A stretch of 64,000 nucleotides of DNA from the NCBI GenBank assembly GCA_032622095.1, contig CP136064.1, positions 43,540,989 to 43,604,988 on the forward strand, in the 5' to 3' direction. Both the position numbers and the translations under genes were made by a program. Origin of the DNA: Siphonodentalium dalli (taxonomy: Eukaryota > Mollusca > Scaphopoda > Gadilida > Siphonodentaliidae). Of this stretch, positions 1-11,721 are shown piece by piece (the stretch's first letter is position 1; every line of letters starts with the position of its first letter). The notes beneath the pieces were generated by a model that saw only the letters and a program-made list of their open reading frames with translations, was not told where the DNA came from and did not search any database.

Positions 1-900
1 TGATTTGACGTATAGCAAATCCGCTGCATGTCACACTCAAAAGGTCGCCATATGTTGCACGATCGATCCGGTCCCATGAGTATAGTCTCTTTTGTTGAGC
101 CCGCGTATGTGAATCAGAAAGTACTGGAAATGTTAAGGTACATGCAATTGGTAAATGGTTTGAGGTATTTAGTGTCTGGTCAGGAAGAATAAAACAGTCA
201 GATACCAAATCCTTGTCACGGGAAAGTAAGAGGATGTGGTCAATGAGAGAAGGCTGATTTAGTTGAAAGTAAGGTATACACGAGAATTCACAGCCGCTAC
301 ACGAATCACTTGCTGTCGCTGAGAATAATTCACACTCGTTGAGGAATCGCAGGAATAAATCCGAACGGTCGTTCAGAGAATTTGTGGTGCTATTTGCGTA
401 ACCTTTGGGTAGGTGAGCATTAAAGTCTCCCATTAGTATGACCGACCCTTCTGTCGAATAAGATTCACAAAGAACATCTATAGATCATATAGCGATTCCA
501 GACATTCATTGAAATAGTCGTCTCCATGTTGGCTATTGGGGAAATAAACTTGTATGACTGTTACCAAAGTATTGTTAAAAACTAGCTGCACACCGACAAA
601 CCGATTTTCGTCTGTTCTTACTTCGATGCAGTTTCGCTGAAGCGACTTACGAATAAATATGGCTACACCGTCTCTCGTGAATTCTCCGCCTGATTTTGTT
701 TTGATCACAGTCCCAGGTTTAGACATACAAACATATTTATCACTAAGTGATTGCAGGAAACATAGATTATCTTGGTTCAACCAGTGTTCCGAAATACCAA
801 CTATATCGTAAGTTTCTTGTTTTAACATGTCAGCTAGGTAGGGGGCACTGCTCTTTATGGCAGTTGCATTCCATGATAAAACATTTAGTCTACCCGCCAT
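1..900 (-). pseudogene. LINE ORF2: APE-like endonuclease domain, frameshifted
   Basis: ATG at 900 opens 140 codons with the endonuclease N-terminal motifs LSWNAT (catalytic Asn) and GISEHWL (catalytic Glu), then VYFPNSQ. The frame closes at 478. The next frame takes over within a few bases (about 478-486) and stays open to the window edge. It carries GDFNA at about 416-430, an IDHIL motif at about 232-246, and SNHLPI (the usual S-D-H box with Asn for Asp) at about 146-163. The protein would nick target DNA to prime reverse transcription. One frameshift therefore separates an otherwise intact endonuclease. The reverse transcriptase is beyond the window. Whether the shift is a real mutation or a sequencing error cannot be told here. 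Confidence 0.85.
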
Positions 901-1681
901 TATTTACATTTTGGCGAGCGCTAGAGCGCCATCGGCGACAATAAGCTCCTATGGGCCAGAAGCCGGGGTCCATTAGCGGATAGCTGTGGACTTTGATCAC
1001 GTTTAGGCGTTCACATATTGTTCCCGTGCGAGAACTTGCCATCAATTTAAGGAAAGTCGGAACAACACCCCTGTCATTTAAGTATTTACGGATCTGATTC
1101 TGCGTCGTCCCTGTGACGATACCACCAATATCGAATCGCAATTTCTGTGTATTCACAACACTGCTTTCCTCATCTTTACTAAACTCTTGACGGTTGTAGT
1201 TGTCTCTTTGGCCATTCGGATGCGCGGTGGCAGATTTCATAGTGGAACGTCGGTCAGTTATAACAGTCTGAATTTGTTTCGGCGACGCATCGGCCATATC
1301 CGTGTGAGCTGTGGTAATTGGCGGATAACCAATGTTTCCACGGGTTTTCGATATTGGAACATACCCTGTCAGAGAAGAGTTGTTTGGGTACTGGTGCGCA
1401 CTGTGAGTTACATAGCACTGGTCATTTCTAATTAAAGTCGGTATAGGCCTCAATAACCTGTGAGTAGAATCAAAAACAACATCACTGCGCACGTCTCTGT
1501 TCGACGGGGCATAAAGCAGCTGTTCAACAGGCGAGCGTGGGTTATAGTATATATTGTTTGTTAATGGTGCAGGCACAATGTTCTCATATCCTAAAGGTGA
1601 CCACTGACTGGTAGAGATCTTCGGAGTTGGATGTGATAACGCTTGTGTTGGGGATGGCCTAGAAAGCGTTTCCACTTGCAA
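890..1681 (-). CDS. LINE ORF1, gag-like RNA-binding protein (5'-incomplete)
   Basis: This open frame of about 263 codons precedes the endonuclease frame and overlaps its ATG by 11 bases. ORF1 proteins of LINEs bind the element RNA in a ribonucleoprotein. The first half is Pro/Ser/Thr-rich and low in recognisable structure. Residues about 181-251 look like the RRM-like module seen in many invertebrate LINE ORF1s, with RFDIGGI near the start, a helix-like segment (IRKYLNDRGV) and the ending PGFWPIGAYCRRW. The frame opens with TTG. The first in-frame ATG is near residue 129, and an in-frame TGA lies a short way upstream, so the true N-terminus is missing or altered. The module assignment comes from pattern resemblance only. 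Confidence 0.65.
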   Translation of the reverse strand: MQVETLSRPSPTQALSHPTPKISTSQWSPLGYENIVPAPLTNNIYYNPRSPVEQLLYAPSNRDVRSDVVFDSTHRLLRPIPTLIRNDQCYVTHSAHQYPNNSSLTGYVPISKTRGNIGYPPITTAHTDMADASPKQIQTVITDRRSTMKSATAHPNGQRDNYNRQEFSKDEESSVVNTQKLRFDIGGIVTGTTQNQIRKYLNDRGVVPTFLKLMASSRTGTICERLNVIKVHSYPLMDPGFWPIGAYCRRWRSSARQNVNNGG

Positions 1682-1690
1682 TAGTATTAC

Positions 1691-3072
1691 GATATTGGGC
1701 GCGCCAATAGCGCGCTTAATATATCACTTCTTTTGACTGGTACTGTACTTTGTTTGGGACAAATAATTGGGCATATATAGGCATTATAAGGCAATGACGC
1801 TTTTATCTGCTTATTTTGACATCAAATTACGAAAACAATTTATTTTGGCACAATTATTTGTTTCTTGATAGTAACATAGATTTCTCGGTTTAGTAGAACA
1901 TGTTTCGAAAAAGTGTGGATACATTTCCATATCTTGCTTTAATTAACATATATAATGATATGTACATATATCTTGGTACATGTGACCCCAATATGCATGC
2001 AGAGTTCAACGTGATAAGGTTTACTGCGAGCTTGTTTCCCCACTGCTTTTATTATATATCGTCATTAAAACTTGTCAATTTGAAAATAAAGATACTTTCC
2101 ATAGAATATGAGGCATAAGCAGAGTGAGGTCACCAGATGGTGAATTTAGTGCGGCTAGCCCGCTGTGCCCCTGGGGACCCATTCTGCAAATGTCGAGCGC
2201 CATGTGTTGAGGCCCGATCGTTATTTATATGTCGTATATATATTCAGCATTACACCCATACTAAATACCATCCAATAATTGATCATTGATGTCAGGCAAT
2301 ACACTGCAGTGTCGGGCGTTGTTTTCTGTGGGATCGTCACAACGAATATAACACACCAAGCGCATGCCAAGTGTCCAATTGAAATAAATACTGTTTGATG
2401 AGATGGTAAGGTATATTACACATACACTAGGTTTATTTGGCCCGCAATACACAACATAAAGGCAATCAAATAAAACTAAGTTTTTTACATCGAAGCTCGA
2501 GCGCACAATTTATATACAGCTTTCTTGGTAACTCCCATCCATTTCACACATTTCGTATATGAGAATTCCACACACTATATATGAATAAAACTGACTAATA
2601 AGCTACAGAATGTCAAATATTTACCATATATTTACATAATTATCGACTAAAACCGACTGGTCAATCAAATTTTAGCTGTAACGAAACCTCGAACCGGACA
2701 TTGGAAACTAAACCGGGTTGTGTCGATTGCAGCCCGTGAATAAGGTTTCTTTGTAGATCCCGAAAGTTAATAATGGGTATACATAATATATCTTTTGGGA
2801 TAATCAGTCTCCATAATTATACAACATTATCGATAATAAAAAGATATATATTCATGCGTTCAGCATCGTCTGTTGACAAACAACGATATATATATTGACC
2901 CAAATGAGTAATGTTGGTGCAGGCTTAATGGTGTGGAGTCACAGTGAACAAGTTATCAAAAAGCTTTATATGGTGCTAACTGTTTTGTACGCATACCTCA
3001 GTATGTTCCCTGTTCAGATGCACATGTTTATGCAGCTATGTCAGCTATGTGCACCATTTCCACACTGTGTAG
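1691..3072. other. AT-rich gene-free stretch with decayed repeats
   Basis: No gene is recognised. Two segments resemble other places in the window. About 2,260-2,510 in reverse complement matches about 16,970-17,170, sharing TATGTGTAATATA then CTTACCAT. About 2,690-2,750 resembles 18,750-18,815, sharing AACCGGACAT and TCGATTGCAGCC. These are probably old dispersed repeats. Confidence 0.4.
2115..2196. repeat. Short hairpin related to the 47.5-kb fold-back element
   Basis: GCAGAGTGAGGTCACCAGAT at the left pairs imperfectly with CCCCTGGGGACCCATTCTGC at the right. The segment GGTGAATTTAGTG and the inner GCTAGCCCGCTG also occur in the fold-back element at 47,500-47,874. It looks like a deleted, solitary copy of that family. 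Confidence 0.5.
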
Positions 3073-3264
3073 TTAACCCATTGGGAATGTTCAGATAATA
3101 AGTTCACAAACGACGATAGGTCTCTCAATAAATAGGACTCCTTCTGTACTTGTATGTATCCATCGTCTGCTTTTACCATACCATCCCTGCAATTTAATAA
3201 TAGACCAATCCGATGTACACTTTTTAGCTGACTGGGAGAATCCATTTAGTATACAATGGGTTAA
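3073..3264. mobile_element. TTAA-flanked MITE (TTAACCCATTG family)
   Basis: TTAACCCATTG at the left is the exact inverse of CAATGGGTTAA at the right, giving a 192-bp non-coding element bounded by TTAA. TTAA duplications and TIRs beginning CCC are typical of piggyBac-type non-autonomous elements. The subterminal motif AATGTTCAGATAATAAGTTC recurs at 49,139-49,158, and diverged ends recur at 23,246-23,900. No transposase is present. Confidence 0.65.
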
Positions 3265-3714
3265 CGCTGCACATAAATGTTCACAGCGTTACATTTGGTC
3301 AATTATTATAGTAGTAAAGAGGTTCAGATTGAAAACATATCACTTTGTTCATTAATATCAGACTATCCTGTGCGTCACCGTGTGGCGGAAAATCGTGACC
3401 AATCGTAGAACAATTAGTTGATAACACAGAGCATCAGAGCTACCCATAAGTAGCGGCCTTATTTGATGCTGTCTTAATGATACGGGCGGTGTTGGCAGTG
3501 GGTATGCTGTTAAAATATATATATATTTTTTTTTTAAATGTTTATTACCCAAAGATATACATATATACGCAGTCATTTTACATACATGTGTGCATTCAAA
3601 CATTTATCAATGGGCCGTGTGGGGGAGGGGTAACCAAACCAACTTACATTTATGCATACATTTGACTGGCGCGCGCGTTCCAGACGACCACATGCATTGT
3701 GCGTATGGGCGTCT

Positions 3715-4160
3715 GGCCTACTTTCGTACCACTGGTGGTTAAAATAAACAGAAAGAATAATAAAATATAGACAGACTTTGTTCTTATACCAATAAGAAAT
3801 ATAGCATAAACAGTATGTTATTGTCAAATGTTTTCCTTTGTTATGTAAACTAAAGCAAAAATCGTTACATAACCTGGCTTTTGTTTAGATCCGGATATGG
3901 TCAACATAAAGAGCGTTATTTGTTACTGTTTTCTCAATATGGAAATAATAAAGAGCGTTTATATCATATGTGTGTGATTAACCAATAGAATTGAGATGTG
4001 CTATGTAAACATAAGCAAAACTTCTGTAACACGAGCAGTCTCTTGTTTACGTACACCATCGTACGTCTTGACGACAATATACTATTTACGCGCTGATTAT
4101 GTTTGGCATATGAACATAACTATATCTATGTTAATATTCCTTCTGTTGATGGCGATTTGC
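3715..4160. repeat. Diverged inverted pair of the 500-bp TTAA repeat
   Basis: About 3,715-3,965 resembles, in reverse complement, the middle of the repeats at 29,391 and 61,066, with AGCATAAACAGTATGTTATT and two ATAAAGAGCGTT boxes at 3,906 and 3,946. About 4,000-4,160 resembles the same segment in forward orientation (GACAATATACTATTTACGCG and GTTGATGGCGATTT). The two halves face each other. The flanks at 3,265-3,714 hold nothing I can name. Confidence 0.45.
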
Positions 4161-6687
4161 ACAAATATGAATATTTCAGCAACGAACGCCGCCCGTTCCT
4201 TTAAACAGCATCGATTGCATCTTTGGAACCAGCTACTGGTATGTCGTCGCACAGTCACATTATATCAGCGGATCGACTCAGTGAAGTTGCCAGCAACATA
4301 AAGACCATCGCCCATGATCTTATAAAACTCGTTCCAACTCGGATCTTCCGGTACTTGAGATATATTAAGCCCATCCAGCAGTCAAACCACGCGCACGTTA
4401 TACACTCCCGTCATACAAACGACGGTCTAATGCGCCTACTGACAAACTGTCATCGGAAAACGAGCAAATCTATGGTCGGAAAAAAGCTATGGTAGCGCAT
4501 GTGAATAGGCCTATCAGGGCGGCTGGTCGCGAGAAACACAGCCTAGCACGGCTCTCGGCAAATGAGGTTGTTTATTAACGATTATCCAGCACTTTGAATT
4601 ATCCAGGCATAAGATACCCCGACTGTTGATGGAAGCTCGGAGTTCAGTAAGGAAGCGCGGATGATAGCACGTGCATCGAGCCGCTCCGCTGTTCGCTATA
4701 ACTCAACCATCGACCGCTGGTTCATAATTTAATCACTTCTGTAGAGACCATACGATATCTAACACCACCGTGTGACAGCTCGTCTCAAATTCAAAGAGGA
4801 CGCTGGTGTTTAAGCGGAGACTATGGATATTTTAATTTCATCATTATTTCTTTAATGTAAGTACTTTATTTCTGTTGCGATGTTATTTTAAAGGAAAATT
4901 GTCAGCATTTGATTATTTTCTTTTTAATAGTACTACAATGTGCAGACTCAACCATATGGTCATACGTGAGTGCAGGTTATACATTAAAGTTCGTGTTCTC
5001 AAAACTTCATAACACGAGTCTCATACTAACTTACGATTAATACATTGGTAATATTGATGCAAGCTGAGGGGGGTTATTAAATATTAAATTATATCATTCT
5101 ATAAATATACTGATAAGAAGTGCCGAGTGAACAAATCGTGGGGGAATCATATACAGTTAGAATAGAAGGTTATAGAAGATGGCTAAATTGATAGATAGAT
5201 GACTTAAGTGAGTCTGGTTCAAAAAATTAAGTACCATTTTAGAGTTCGTTTTGTATTTGAAATAGTCCGCTGCGATATTGCTTTTCCATATGTGATATCG
5301 CTAGTTAAAGTATAATATGTTGGGGGTAAGCTATGTGTGATTTGAGACTGCTAGATATCTTCCGTTGTCATCGCAACTTTGCCATAGTTCAGTGTATAAT
5401 ATAGCTTGTGTTTGCATTTACTAAACAATGAGTTAAATCACACGTAGGTGAGAGATCACCATGTTTAATATTAAAAAATAGAACTGTGTTCATGTAATGG
5501 AGACATTAAATCATTTGGTTACACTATATAGTCATAGAGTTATTACCTATATTTCCAGCAGATCTTTCCACTGAGACCAACGTCTATAAAAGCATGATAT
5601 AGGCTTTTTGCAGAACGACATCATTTTCAACTGCATAATATACTTTAACTTCTTGATTTCAAGTTCTCAAAGCGTTGATAGTCCTCGCGCATTTTTATCT
5701 ATTTAAGTGGAATTTTGCTAACATATTAAGAAGGACATTTTGAAACTTGCTAGGTTTAGTGTTTGCAGGTATTCCCAATATAATTAACATTTAATTCAGT
5801 TCTATTCTAGTTCCAGTGCTCCGAAATATCCATTTTACTATTATCAACAATTTCGATATAATTTTACACTCCCATAATAAAAGTTTGATCGTGTCTGCTT
5901 CTTGGTTACAGAGATTGTATTAATCGATATATTTTTGTTTTATTTTCTGTACCAGGCAATTTGTTCTGATAATTCTTATATCAATTCGGTATTGGAACCA
6001 CGGATATGTGGTATGCTGGCTGCTTATAAAAGGGGGTGACAATGATTTTCGCCCACTCCTTCATCTGCTTGGATATCAAGGTCGGATCCCCATTTGACTT
6101 ATAGGCATCACTATTTATAAGTGAGCCATACATAGCGTTATAATTATCTCTAAATGTTGAGCACATGAGTCGATATTTATTTGGACAGACATGATAGTTC
6201 GCTGTAATCGTCTTAGTTTGTTACATTCAGGTTATAAATTCAACATTTTTCAATAACATTGCCTACATAGGAATGTCCGAGGGCCCCCATGCACTCAATG
6301 ACGACAACAACAACAGTGTTATGTCGGGTTTCTACACATCTACATACGTGGTGCATGTACCGTCAATCCACAGGAATACCCGATATGAATCTATTCTCGA
6401 CACTGAGATGTTGCATTTCCTCAGAATTGCTTACATGGCTCAGTGCGAAGGAGGAGAGGTCCTATCTTTGATCAGTACGTTACTGAGACGAGAGAAGGCA
6501 TAAAGAGCGTTTTCTATTTCTAAAAGTCGTTACTGGCAAGCTGGAGTGGATTCTCTCGTTTTGGATAGGAATCTGAGTAGTCAGGTTCGAAAATCTAAAA
6601 AAGCCTCTAGAAACAAAGGTGCGGGCATTTTTCTTTCAGAAGCTTTTGAGAATTGTTTCTAAAGGTATTTTTTATACTGATTTCAAT
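4161..6687. other. AT-rich gene-free stretch
   Basis: I see no recognisable gene or repeat. An open frame at 4,223-4,495 (about 90 codons, TTG start) has no familiar motif. Another minus frame at 5,981-6,166 is equally anonymous. An ATAAAGAGCGTT box at about 6,500 matches boxes in other repeats of this window. Confidence 0.3.
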
Positions 6688-6947
6688 ATTGCTCCCGACT
6701 TTGATATCGAAGTTATCTTCATATTGCTCTCGACCTTGATATCGATTTTATCTTCATATTGCTCTCGACTTTGATATCGAAGTTATCTTCATATTGCTCC
6801 CGACTTTGATATCGAAGTTATCTTCATATTGCTCCCGACTTTGATATCGAAGTTATCTTCATATTGCTCTCGTCTTTGATATCGATTTTATCTTCATATT
6901 GCTCGCGACTTTGATATCGATTTTATCTTCATATTGCTCTCGACTCG
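6688..6947. repeat. 35-bp minisatellite, about 7.5 copies
   Basis: Units start at 6,688, 6,723, 6,758, 6,793, 6,828, 6,863, 6,898 and 6,933. The core is ATTGCTCTCGACTTTGATAT followed by CGAAGTTATCTTCAT or the variant CGATTTTATCTTCAT. The variants alternate irregularly. Confidence 0.9.
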
Positions 6948-7058
6948 ACTCATCCTTCCTCGTTAATCGTGTCATTTATAACGTAAATTCATGTCCGCTA
7001 GTCTACGACTCTCTATGCGATTCCCGTTCAGAGTAACTCGGTGGTTATCTGTAATAAT

Positions 7059-7520
7059 ATGTGACCCGCCATATCAAATCCAGTCGTAAGTCGGGATTGT
7101 TTTTACCCTGTGCCAATGCATTCTCTTATATATGCGAGTCGACCATAGGTCGCCTCGCATATATAAGAGAATGCATTGGCCTAACAATTTTTTACAATTA
7201 TAATAATTATTTCTTGTATTCTTTAACAATTTTATAATTTCACCCATACAGAGCCCCAGACAAACATGAGCAGACGACACTCTTCTATATGCTTTTATAT
7301 ATGTGTGGGGCTCCCTGCAGGGTAATGGATGTTTTTTATTTTATGTCCTAAAAATTGTAAGAAACATTTATTTTAAAAAAATGATAAAAAATTGTTAGGC
7401 CAATGCATTCTCTTATATATGCGAGGCGACCTATGGTCGACTCGCATATATAAGAGAATGCATTGGCACAGGGTAAACAAATCCCGACTTACGACTGGAT
7501 TTGATATGGCGGGTCACATA
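7059..7520. mobile_element. Palindrome-bearing MITE, GTGACCC family, copy 1
   Basis: About 460 bp, with long inverted ends: GTGACCCGCCATATCAAATC at the left and its inverse at the right, continuing inward through CAGTCGTAAGTCGGGA. Inside each end lies a near-perfect 67-nt palindrome (7,113-7,179 and 7,400-7,466; CCAATGCATTCTC...GAGAATGCATTGG). The two palindromes are inverted relative to each other, as shown by the asymmetric centre TCGACCATAGGTCGCC. The middle holds a weaker hairpin around CAGAGCCCCAGACAAACATG and GTGTGGGGCTCCCTGCAGGG. It has no coding capacity. Open frames over it only read the palindrome. The flanks are too AT-rich to define a target duplication. Confidence 0.85.
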
Positions 7521-7948
7521 TTGCTAAGAAAATATCCTGATTTATTAGGTGTGAAGGCTTCATTATCATTAGCCCATGCATTTGTCACATCAGCAAGAAA
7601 GGGTAATCAGACTTATTAATATATGTGCGCATGGTTTTAGGATAGCCAGCAGCCACTTATTGGGAAGAGATATACATATATGGATGTGAATATAGCCCAT
7701 AAACTGCCTTGTTAAAAAGAATTGTTTTAATCCAGGTAAATTTCATATGATACATAAAACTATTTATATTAACCATTCTACATCCACCCTTCAAACACTG
7801 TTGGTGGAACGGCTTCCGTGAAATCCGATCTATTTTATTTCCCCAAATCAAATTGTATAATTTTGGGGTTTAATGATTTATAAATGTTGTGTCTGAATTG
7901 GGATTTTTGTTGTTGAAGAAATGACAATGATGATAGGATAAATACATA
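7521..7948. other. Gene-free stretch
   Basis: AT-rich sequence. I see no gene or repeat in it. Confidence 0.3.
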
Positions 7949-8118
7949 TTTTCACAACAGTGTGTTGATCCGTGTCGTAGTATCACGTAGAGTTGAGGTG
8001 GGCAGATTTCCGGATCAAACGAGTTGCCGCAGGTAGCGAGTTTGATCCGGCTATTAATCTGCACACCTCAACGAGACGTGATGCGACGACACAGATCAAC
8101 TCACTACTGTGATAAAAG
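7949..8118. repeat. 170-bp fold-back hairpin with CCGCAGG loop
   Basis: The left arm (TTTTCACAACAGTGTGTTGA...CCGGATCAAAC) pairs with the right arm (GTTTGATCCGG...GATCAACTCACTACTGTGATAAAA) around the centre GAGTTGCCGCAGGTAGCGA. The arms are about 70 bp with scattered mismatches. The loop region is shared with the hairpin at 63,735-63,893, so this is a dispersed fold-back family rather than a chance palindrome. Confidence 0.75.
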
Positions 8119-8623
8119 GTTTATTATATGACTCCCAGTTTACAATAATAACCAGTTTTTTTAATTCAGCAGTTCAATTTTCTTACCATAGTCTATTATT
8201 TCACGGATAAATAGTTCTTCGTCGTTAAATCGGCACATCTCGGCAATTTCCATAGGAGTGTGATCTGATTTGATCCGGGGAAATCTCACTCAGTGTGATC
8301 CGACTATTTGGATTAGATCGTCAAACAATGGTGGTATTTAGGGAAGAATAGTCATATAATAAGGGATGTTATAATTGGTATTCCACCACACGGGGTGTGA
8401 AGCTCCTGCTGGATCATGTTCGTAGTAGTTTCGCAATAGTTACTAGAGCTTTCAAATATTTTTTCAAAAACATATATGATTTGTGGAGATAAAATGTGAT
8501 ACCGAGAGGCAAAATTATTAGGGGTACCAGTTAATTTTCTGAGACTCGCACATATATTAGTATGCACTGGCACTTTGTTTTTAATGCTGCACCAGCGCAG
8601 CTCCCGTCATGAGAATATGTATA
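8119..8623. other. Gene-free stretch with palindrome-element end fragment
   Basis: Bases 8,539-8,613 hold GACTCGCACATATATTAGTA, then CACTGGCAC and TTAATGCTGCACCAGCGCAG with CTCCCGTCATGAG. This matches the right end of the elements at 35,367, 38,150 and 55,769, so it is a solo right end. About 8,257-8,330 (GATTTGATCCGGGGAAATCT and GTGATCCGAC) resembles pieces of the neighbouring hairpin. Confidence 0.5.
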
Positions 8624-8769
8624 TATAATATGTAGCTAGTGTCGTCGCTTAAACGGGTTATGTCCGTGAGCGTGACAGGGATTGGAGCATCTATGCCGAG
8701 TCCAATAGATGCCAAATCCCCCGAGCGGACACAAACAGTTAAAGCGACAACATTGGCTACATATCTTAT
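8624..8769. repeat. About 145-bp fold-back hairpin
   Basis: ATAATATGTAGCTAGTGTCG with TCGCTT pairs with AAAGCGACAACATTGGCTAC with ATATCTT. Inside, GTTATGTCCGTGAGCG pairs loosely with CGAGCGGACA, and GGAGCATCTATGCC lies near TAGATGCC at the centre. It is an imperfect hairpin of MITE type with no coding. Confidence 0.65.
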
Positions 8770-8887
8770 TTATCCATCGCACAAATCTTGCCTTTTGTGA
8801 GTTAAATCTGTCATTTTCCTCCGTTTTAAATTCGTTACTTCGATGACGCCCTTACATTTATTAGGTCCAGCAAACTAATTTGACCAT

Positions 8888-9611
8888 TCATGACGTGGAA
8901 AAACCGGAGTGCAGCTTAGAGCGAAATAGTTCGTTGGTGTTTTTAATAGTTATTCTAAGCTGGCCTTGTTATAATGGTTTTTAGATGTTTTAGAGCGAAA
9001 ACACATATCCGTTTACGAATGTTGTATCAATTGCGGTGAATTATGGAAGACAAAAACGTCCCAAAATCACAAGTACGTCATTTAGGTCGGTTGACGTCCA
9101 TAGTTATCTGCGCAATTAGTATATGCAATTACGTCATGAAAGTAGTACTAACCTAATAAAGCTACGTTGACCTAATAAAGCTACATTGACGTAATAAACG
9201 TAACGTTTATTAAGGCAGGTGTATGTAGGCAATAGAGGTAGTGAGCTGTGGACCATGACGTGTGAAAACCGGAGTGCAGCTTAGAGTGAAATAGTTCATT
9301 TGCATTTTTACATTTATTATAAGCAGACCTTGTTCTGATGATTTATAGATGTTTTAGAGCTAAAACATATATCATTTTACGAATTATTTTAGTGAATTAT
9401 ACACGATAAGAAAGTTCTGAAATCACAATGACGTCATTAAGGCCGGCTGACGTCCCTAGTTACCTGCGCAATTTGCATATCAAATTACGTCATAAAAGTA
9501 GTACTAACCTAATAAAGCTACGTTGACCTAATAAAGCTACCTTGACGTAATAAACGTAACGTTTATTAGGCAGGCTTTATGTAGGCAATAGAGGTAGTGA
9601 GCTGTGGATAA
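8888..9611. repeat. Tandem duplication, about 365 bp, two copies
   Basis: Copy 1 runs about 8,888-9,253 and copy 2 about 9,254-9,611. Both begin near ATGACGTG then AAAACCGGAGTGCAGCTTAG and end with GTAGGCAATAGAGGTAGTGA and GCTGTGGA. Each contains a doubled CCTAATAAAGCTAC(G/A/C)TTGA and the palindromic ACGTAACGTTTATTA. The copies differ by substitutions and small indels, so the duplication is not recent. Confidence 0.85.
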
Positions 9612-10341
9612 ATAGGTATCACAACACAGTCAGCAGTTTCGACTACGTTCAGGTATTCGTCACCGTAAAATGTATGTCGGGGCAATCATTAGAGATGTTG
9701 CGCTAACTCACGGATAAGTTTACGACTTCGTTTAGCTATTCGTATCAGTAAAAGTCACGTAAGCCAAAAAATTCGTTTCGCAAAACGTAACGAATATGAT
9801 TAGGATTATTGTTTTGCACTTAAATACCGATCGAGATTGTACCGAAAGGCTAATATGTTGAGCACTAAGTCGTCCTATTGACTGCAGACGGAGAACAAAT
9901 ATTCGTTTAGTAGGGCGATATCAATGCGTGTCAATACAGTATAGTTTCGCTTGCCTCATCTCAGACTATCAACGTGTATCAGGCAAATGCAAGAAAACCA
10001 TAATCAGAAATGGTAACGCCCTCAAGATAATAGTATTAGCCATAAATATAAATTATAATATAAAATATATTGGTTACATGAATTCCGTTAAAACAACTAA
10101 TCCTTCAAATTATTACAAAAAACTACGGCTTATTACTGCAGGTTTCTCATTCACCACACAGAAAGCTTCTAAATGCGGATCAAAAATCGGAGGCATTGCG
10201 TTCCGCCAGAGTGCATGGCCCAGCCATTGTTCATACCTAAACACCGAAAGCAATTAACGCGGTCATAATAGTTACTGCAACTATAAGACATCCAGCGAAT
10301 ACATACCCCACGAAAATACGAAATGTGTTGTCCTGAGAGAT
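9612..10341. other. Gene-free stretch
   Basis: No recognisable gene. An open frame at 9,928-10,257 starts with GTG and shows no known domain. Confidence 0.3.
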
Positions 10342-11085
10342 ATCCCATCGCTATAGCTCAATTTGACACGGCCAGATTAGTCTTCCTACAATATCCTAAA
10401 ACAATAAAGCTTCTCAAATCGTCAGCATAGTCAACAGAACTTTCACGAACTTGGACATCGACACTTTCTAATCGCTCTACATAAGCATGGTCAGACCTAT
10501 CATCGAATAATGTAACTCTGCATGGAGCCCACGTCACAAATATCAAAGCATTGTGTTGGAGAAATACAACGAAAAGCAACGAAACTAGTTCGTCAAATCA
10601 AAACTCTATGCTACCGAGACCGATTGATAAAACTCGATATGATGTCTTTAAAATATCGAATATTTAGAGGAGATCTAATCGAGGTATATAAACTGTTGAA
10701 TGGTCACCACAATACCAATGTGACCTATTAAAAGACATTCATCAGGAAGAACAAGATGACATACTAAAAAGCTATATATGCCCATTGTTAACAAGGCCAT
10801 AGGAAAATATTTCTTCACGAAGAGGGTGGTAAATAGCTGGAACTCTCTGCCAGACTTCGCTGTTGAGGCTCCAACACTCGACCAATTCAAAATATACATA
10901 GACTCATTCTTCTATTATATAAAATACGAGTTCGACGACAAGTAATATGTTCAAGTGACTCACAAGTAAATATCGAATGACGATACATATATTTGTAAAC
11001 AAGCATTGCAAATAATGTTATTGGGACGAAAAGTCGCAAGACTTGTTCCGTATTATGATGACGATGATGATGATATTATTGATAG
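10342..11085 (+). pseudogene. LINE ORF2 C-terminal fragment (reverse transcriptase end)
   Basis: Reading across frames gives the standard C-terminal landmarks of CR1/Jockey-like reverse transcriptases. A MVRPIIE motif is followed, after a broken codon, by NSAWSP (about 10,475-10,530). Then come RKATKLV, SLKYRIFRGDLIEVYKLLNG (10,570-10,705), and in a later frame FFTKRVVNSWNSLP and TLDQFK (about 10,800-10,895), ending at TAA near 10,945. The fragment lacks the catalytic part. At least two frameshifts and stops make it dead. A (GAT)n run at about 11,057-11,085 is plausibly the 3' simple-repeat tail. Confidence 0.8.
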
Positions 11086-11721
11086 AACAAACCACTATTA
11101 TGATGATTCTGTCATTATTTGTTTATCAATTGACATATACGCACCGTTCCCTCATTAAAATCAACATATTGCGACAATTTTAGGGGTACTACGCGAATTC
11201 GGGGATCTCCGCAAATAGATCTCCGCAAATAGGGACCTACTGCGAATTGTCACAACCGGAAAAGCCCATTATCTATAAATAAAACGCCCAGCGAACCACA
11301 TCTCTCTAGAATATCTAGGACAGTATACACCCGAGGGCGTTAATTACAGCGAGGATAGTTGGAATAAATCGTGAGCTTCTGTTTCGCGCGATCTAGCATG
11401 CATGTTATATGTACAGCGCGAACGCGCAATTGTCTTCTTAACAATCGGCCAATAGGGGATATTTGTCCAAAGCCTGGCAAATGGTGGCTGCATGATACAA
11501 CAAACACATTGACCGAGTATTTGTATTTTTAAACGGATTTTTCGGTACATACCAAACAAATTTATACTCTATCCGTCGCACGGTTATGACATTACGACTA
11601 CGGTTAGAAAGTGCGCATAATTTGATTATATATTACCTAACCGTCACCCTAAACGTATCCATTTCTCTCTCCGTGAGTTGCGAAGCCTTTATATTTGTTT
11701 AGCAAAAATTACGGCGACGAG
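11086..11721. other. Gene-free stretch
   Basis: AT-rich with CG-containing patches. A short duplicated phrase (GATCTCCGCAAATAG, twice at about 11,203-11,232) is the only structure seen. Confidence 0.3.

Larger units (their letters stand above)
1..1690 (-). mobile_element. LINE (non-LTR retrotransposon), 5' part, cut by window edge
   Basis: Two overlapping open frames on the minus strand give the classic LINE order: a gag-like ORF1 (890-1681) followed by ORF2, which starts with an APE-type endonuclease at 900 and runs off the window at base 1. The reverse transcriptase would lie to the left, outside the window. Endonuclease wording such as LSWNAT, GISEHWL, GDFNA and SNHLPI resembles CR1/Rex1-like LINEs of marine invertebrates. 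The 5' boundary is not sharp. ORF1 has no ATG near its beginning, so the element may be truncated around 1,690-1,720. One frameshift near 480 suggests an inactive copy. Confidence 0.85.
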
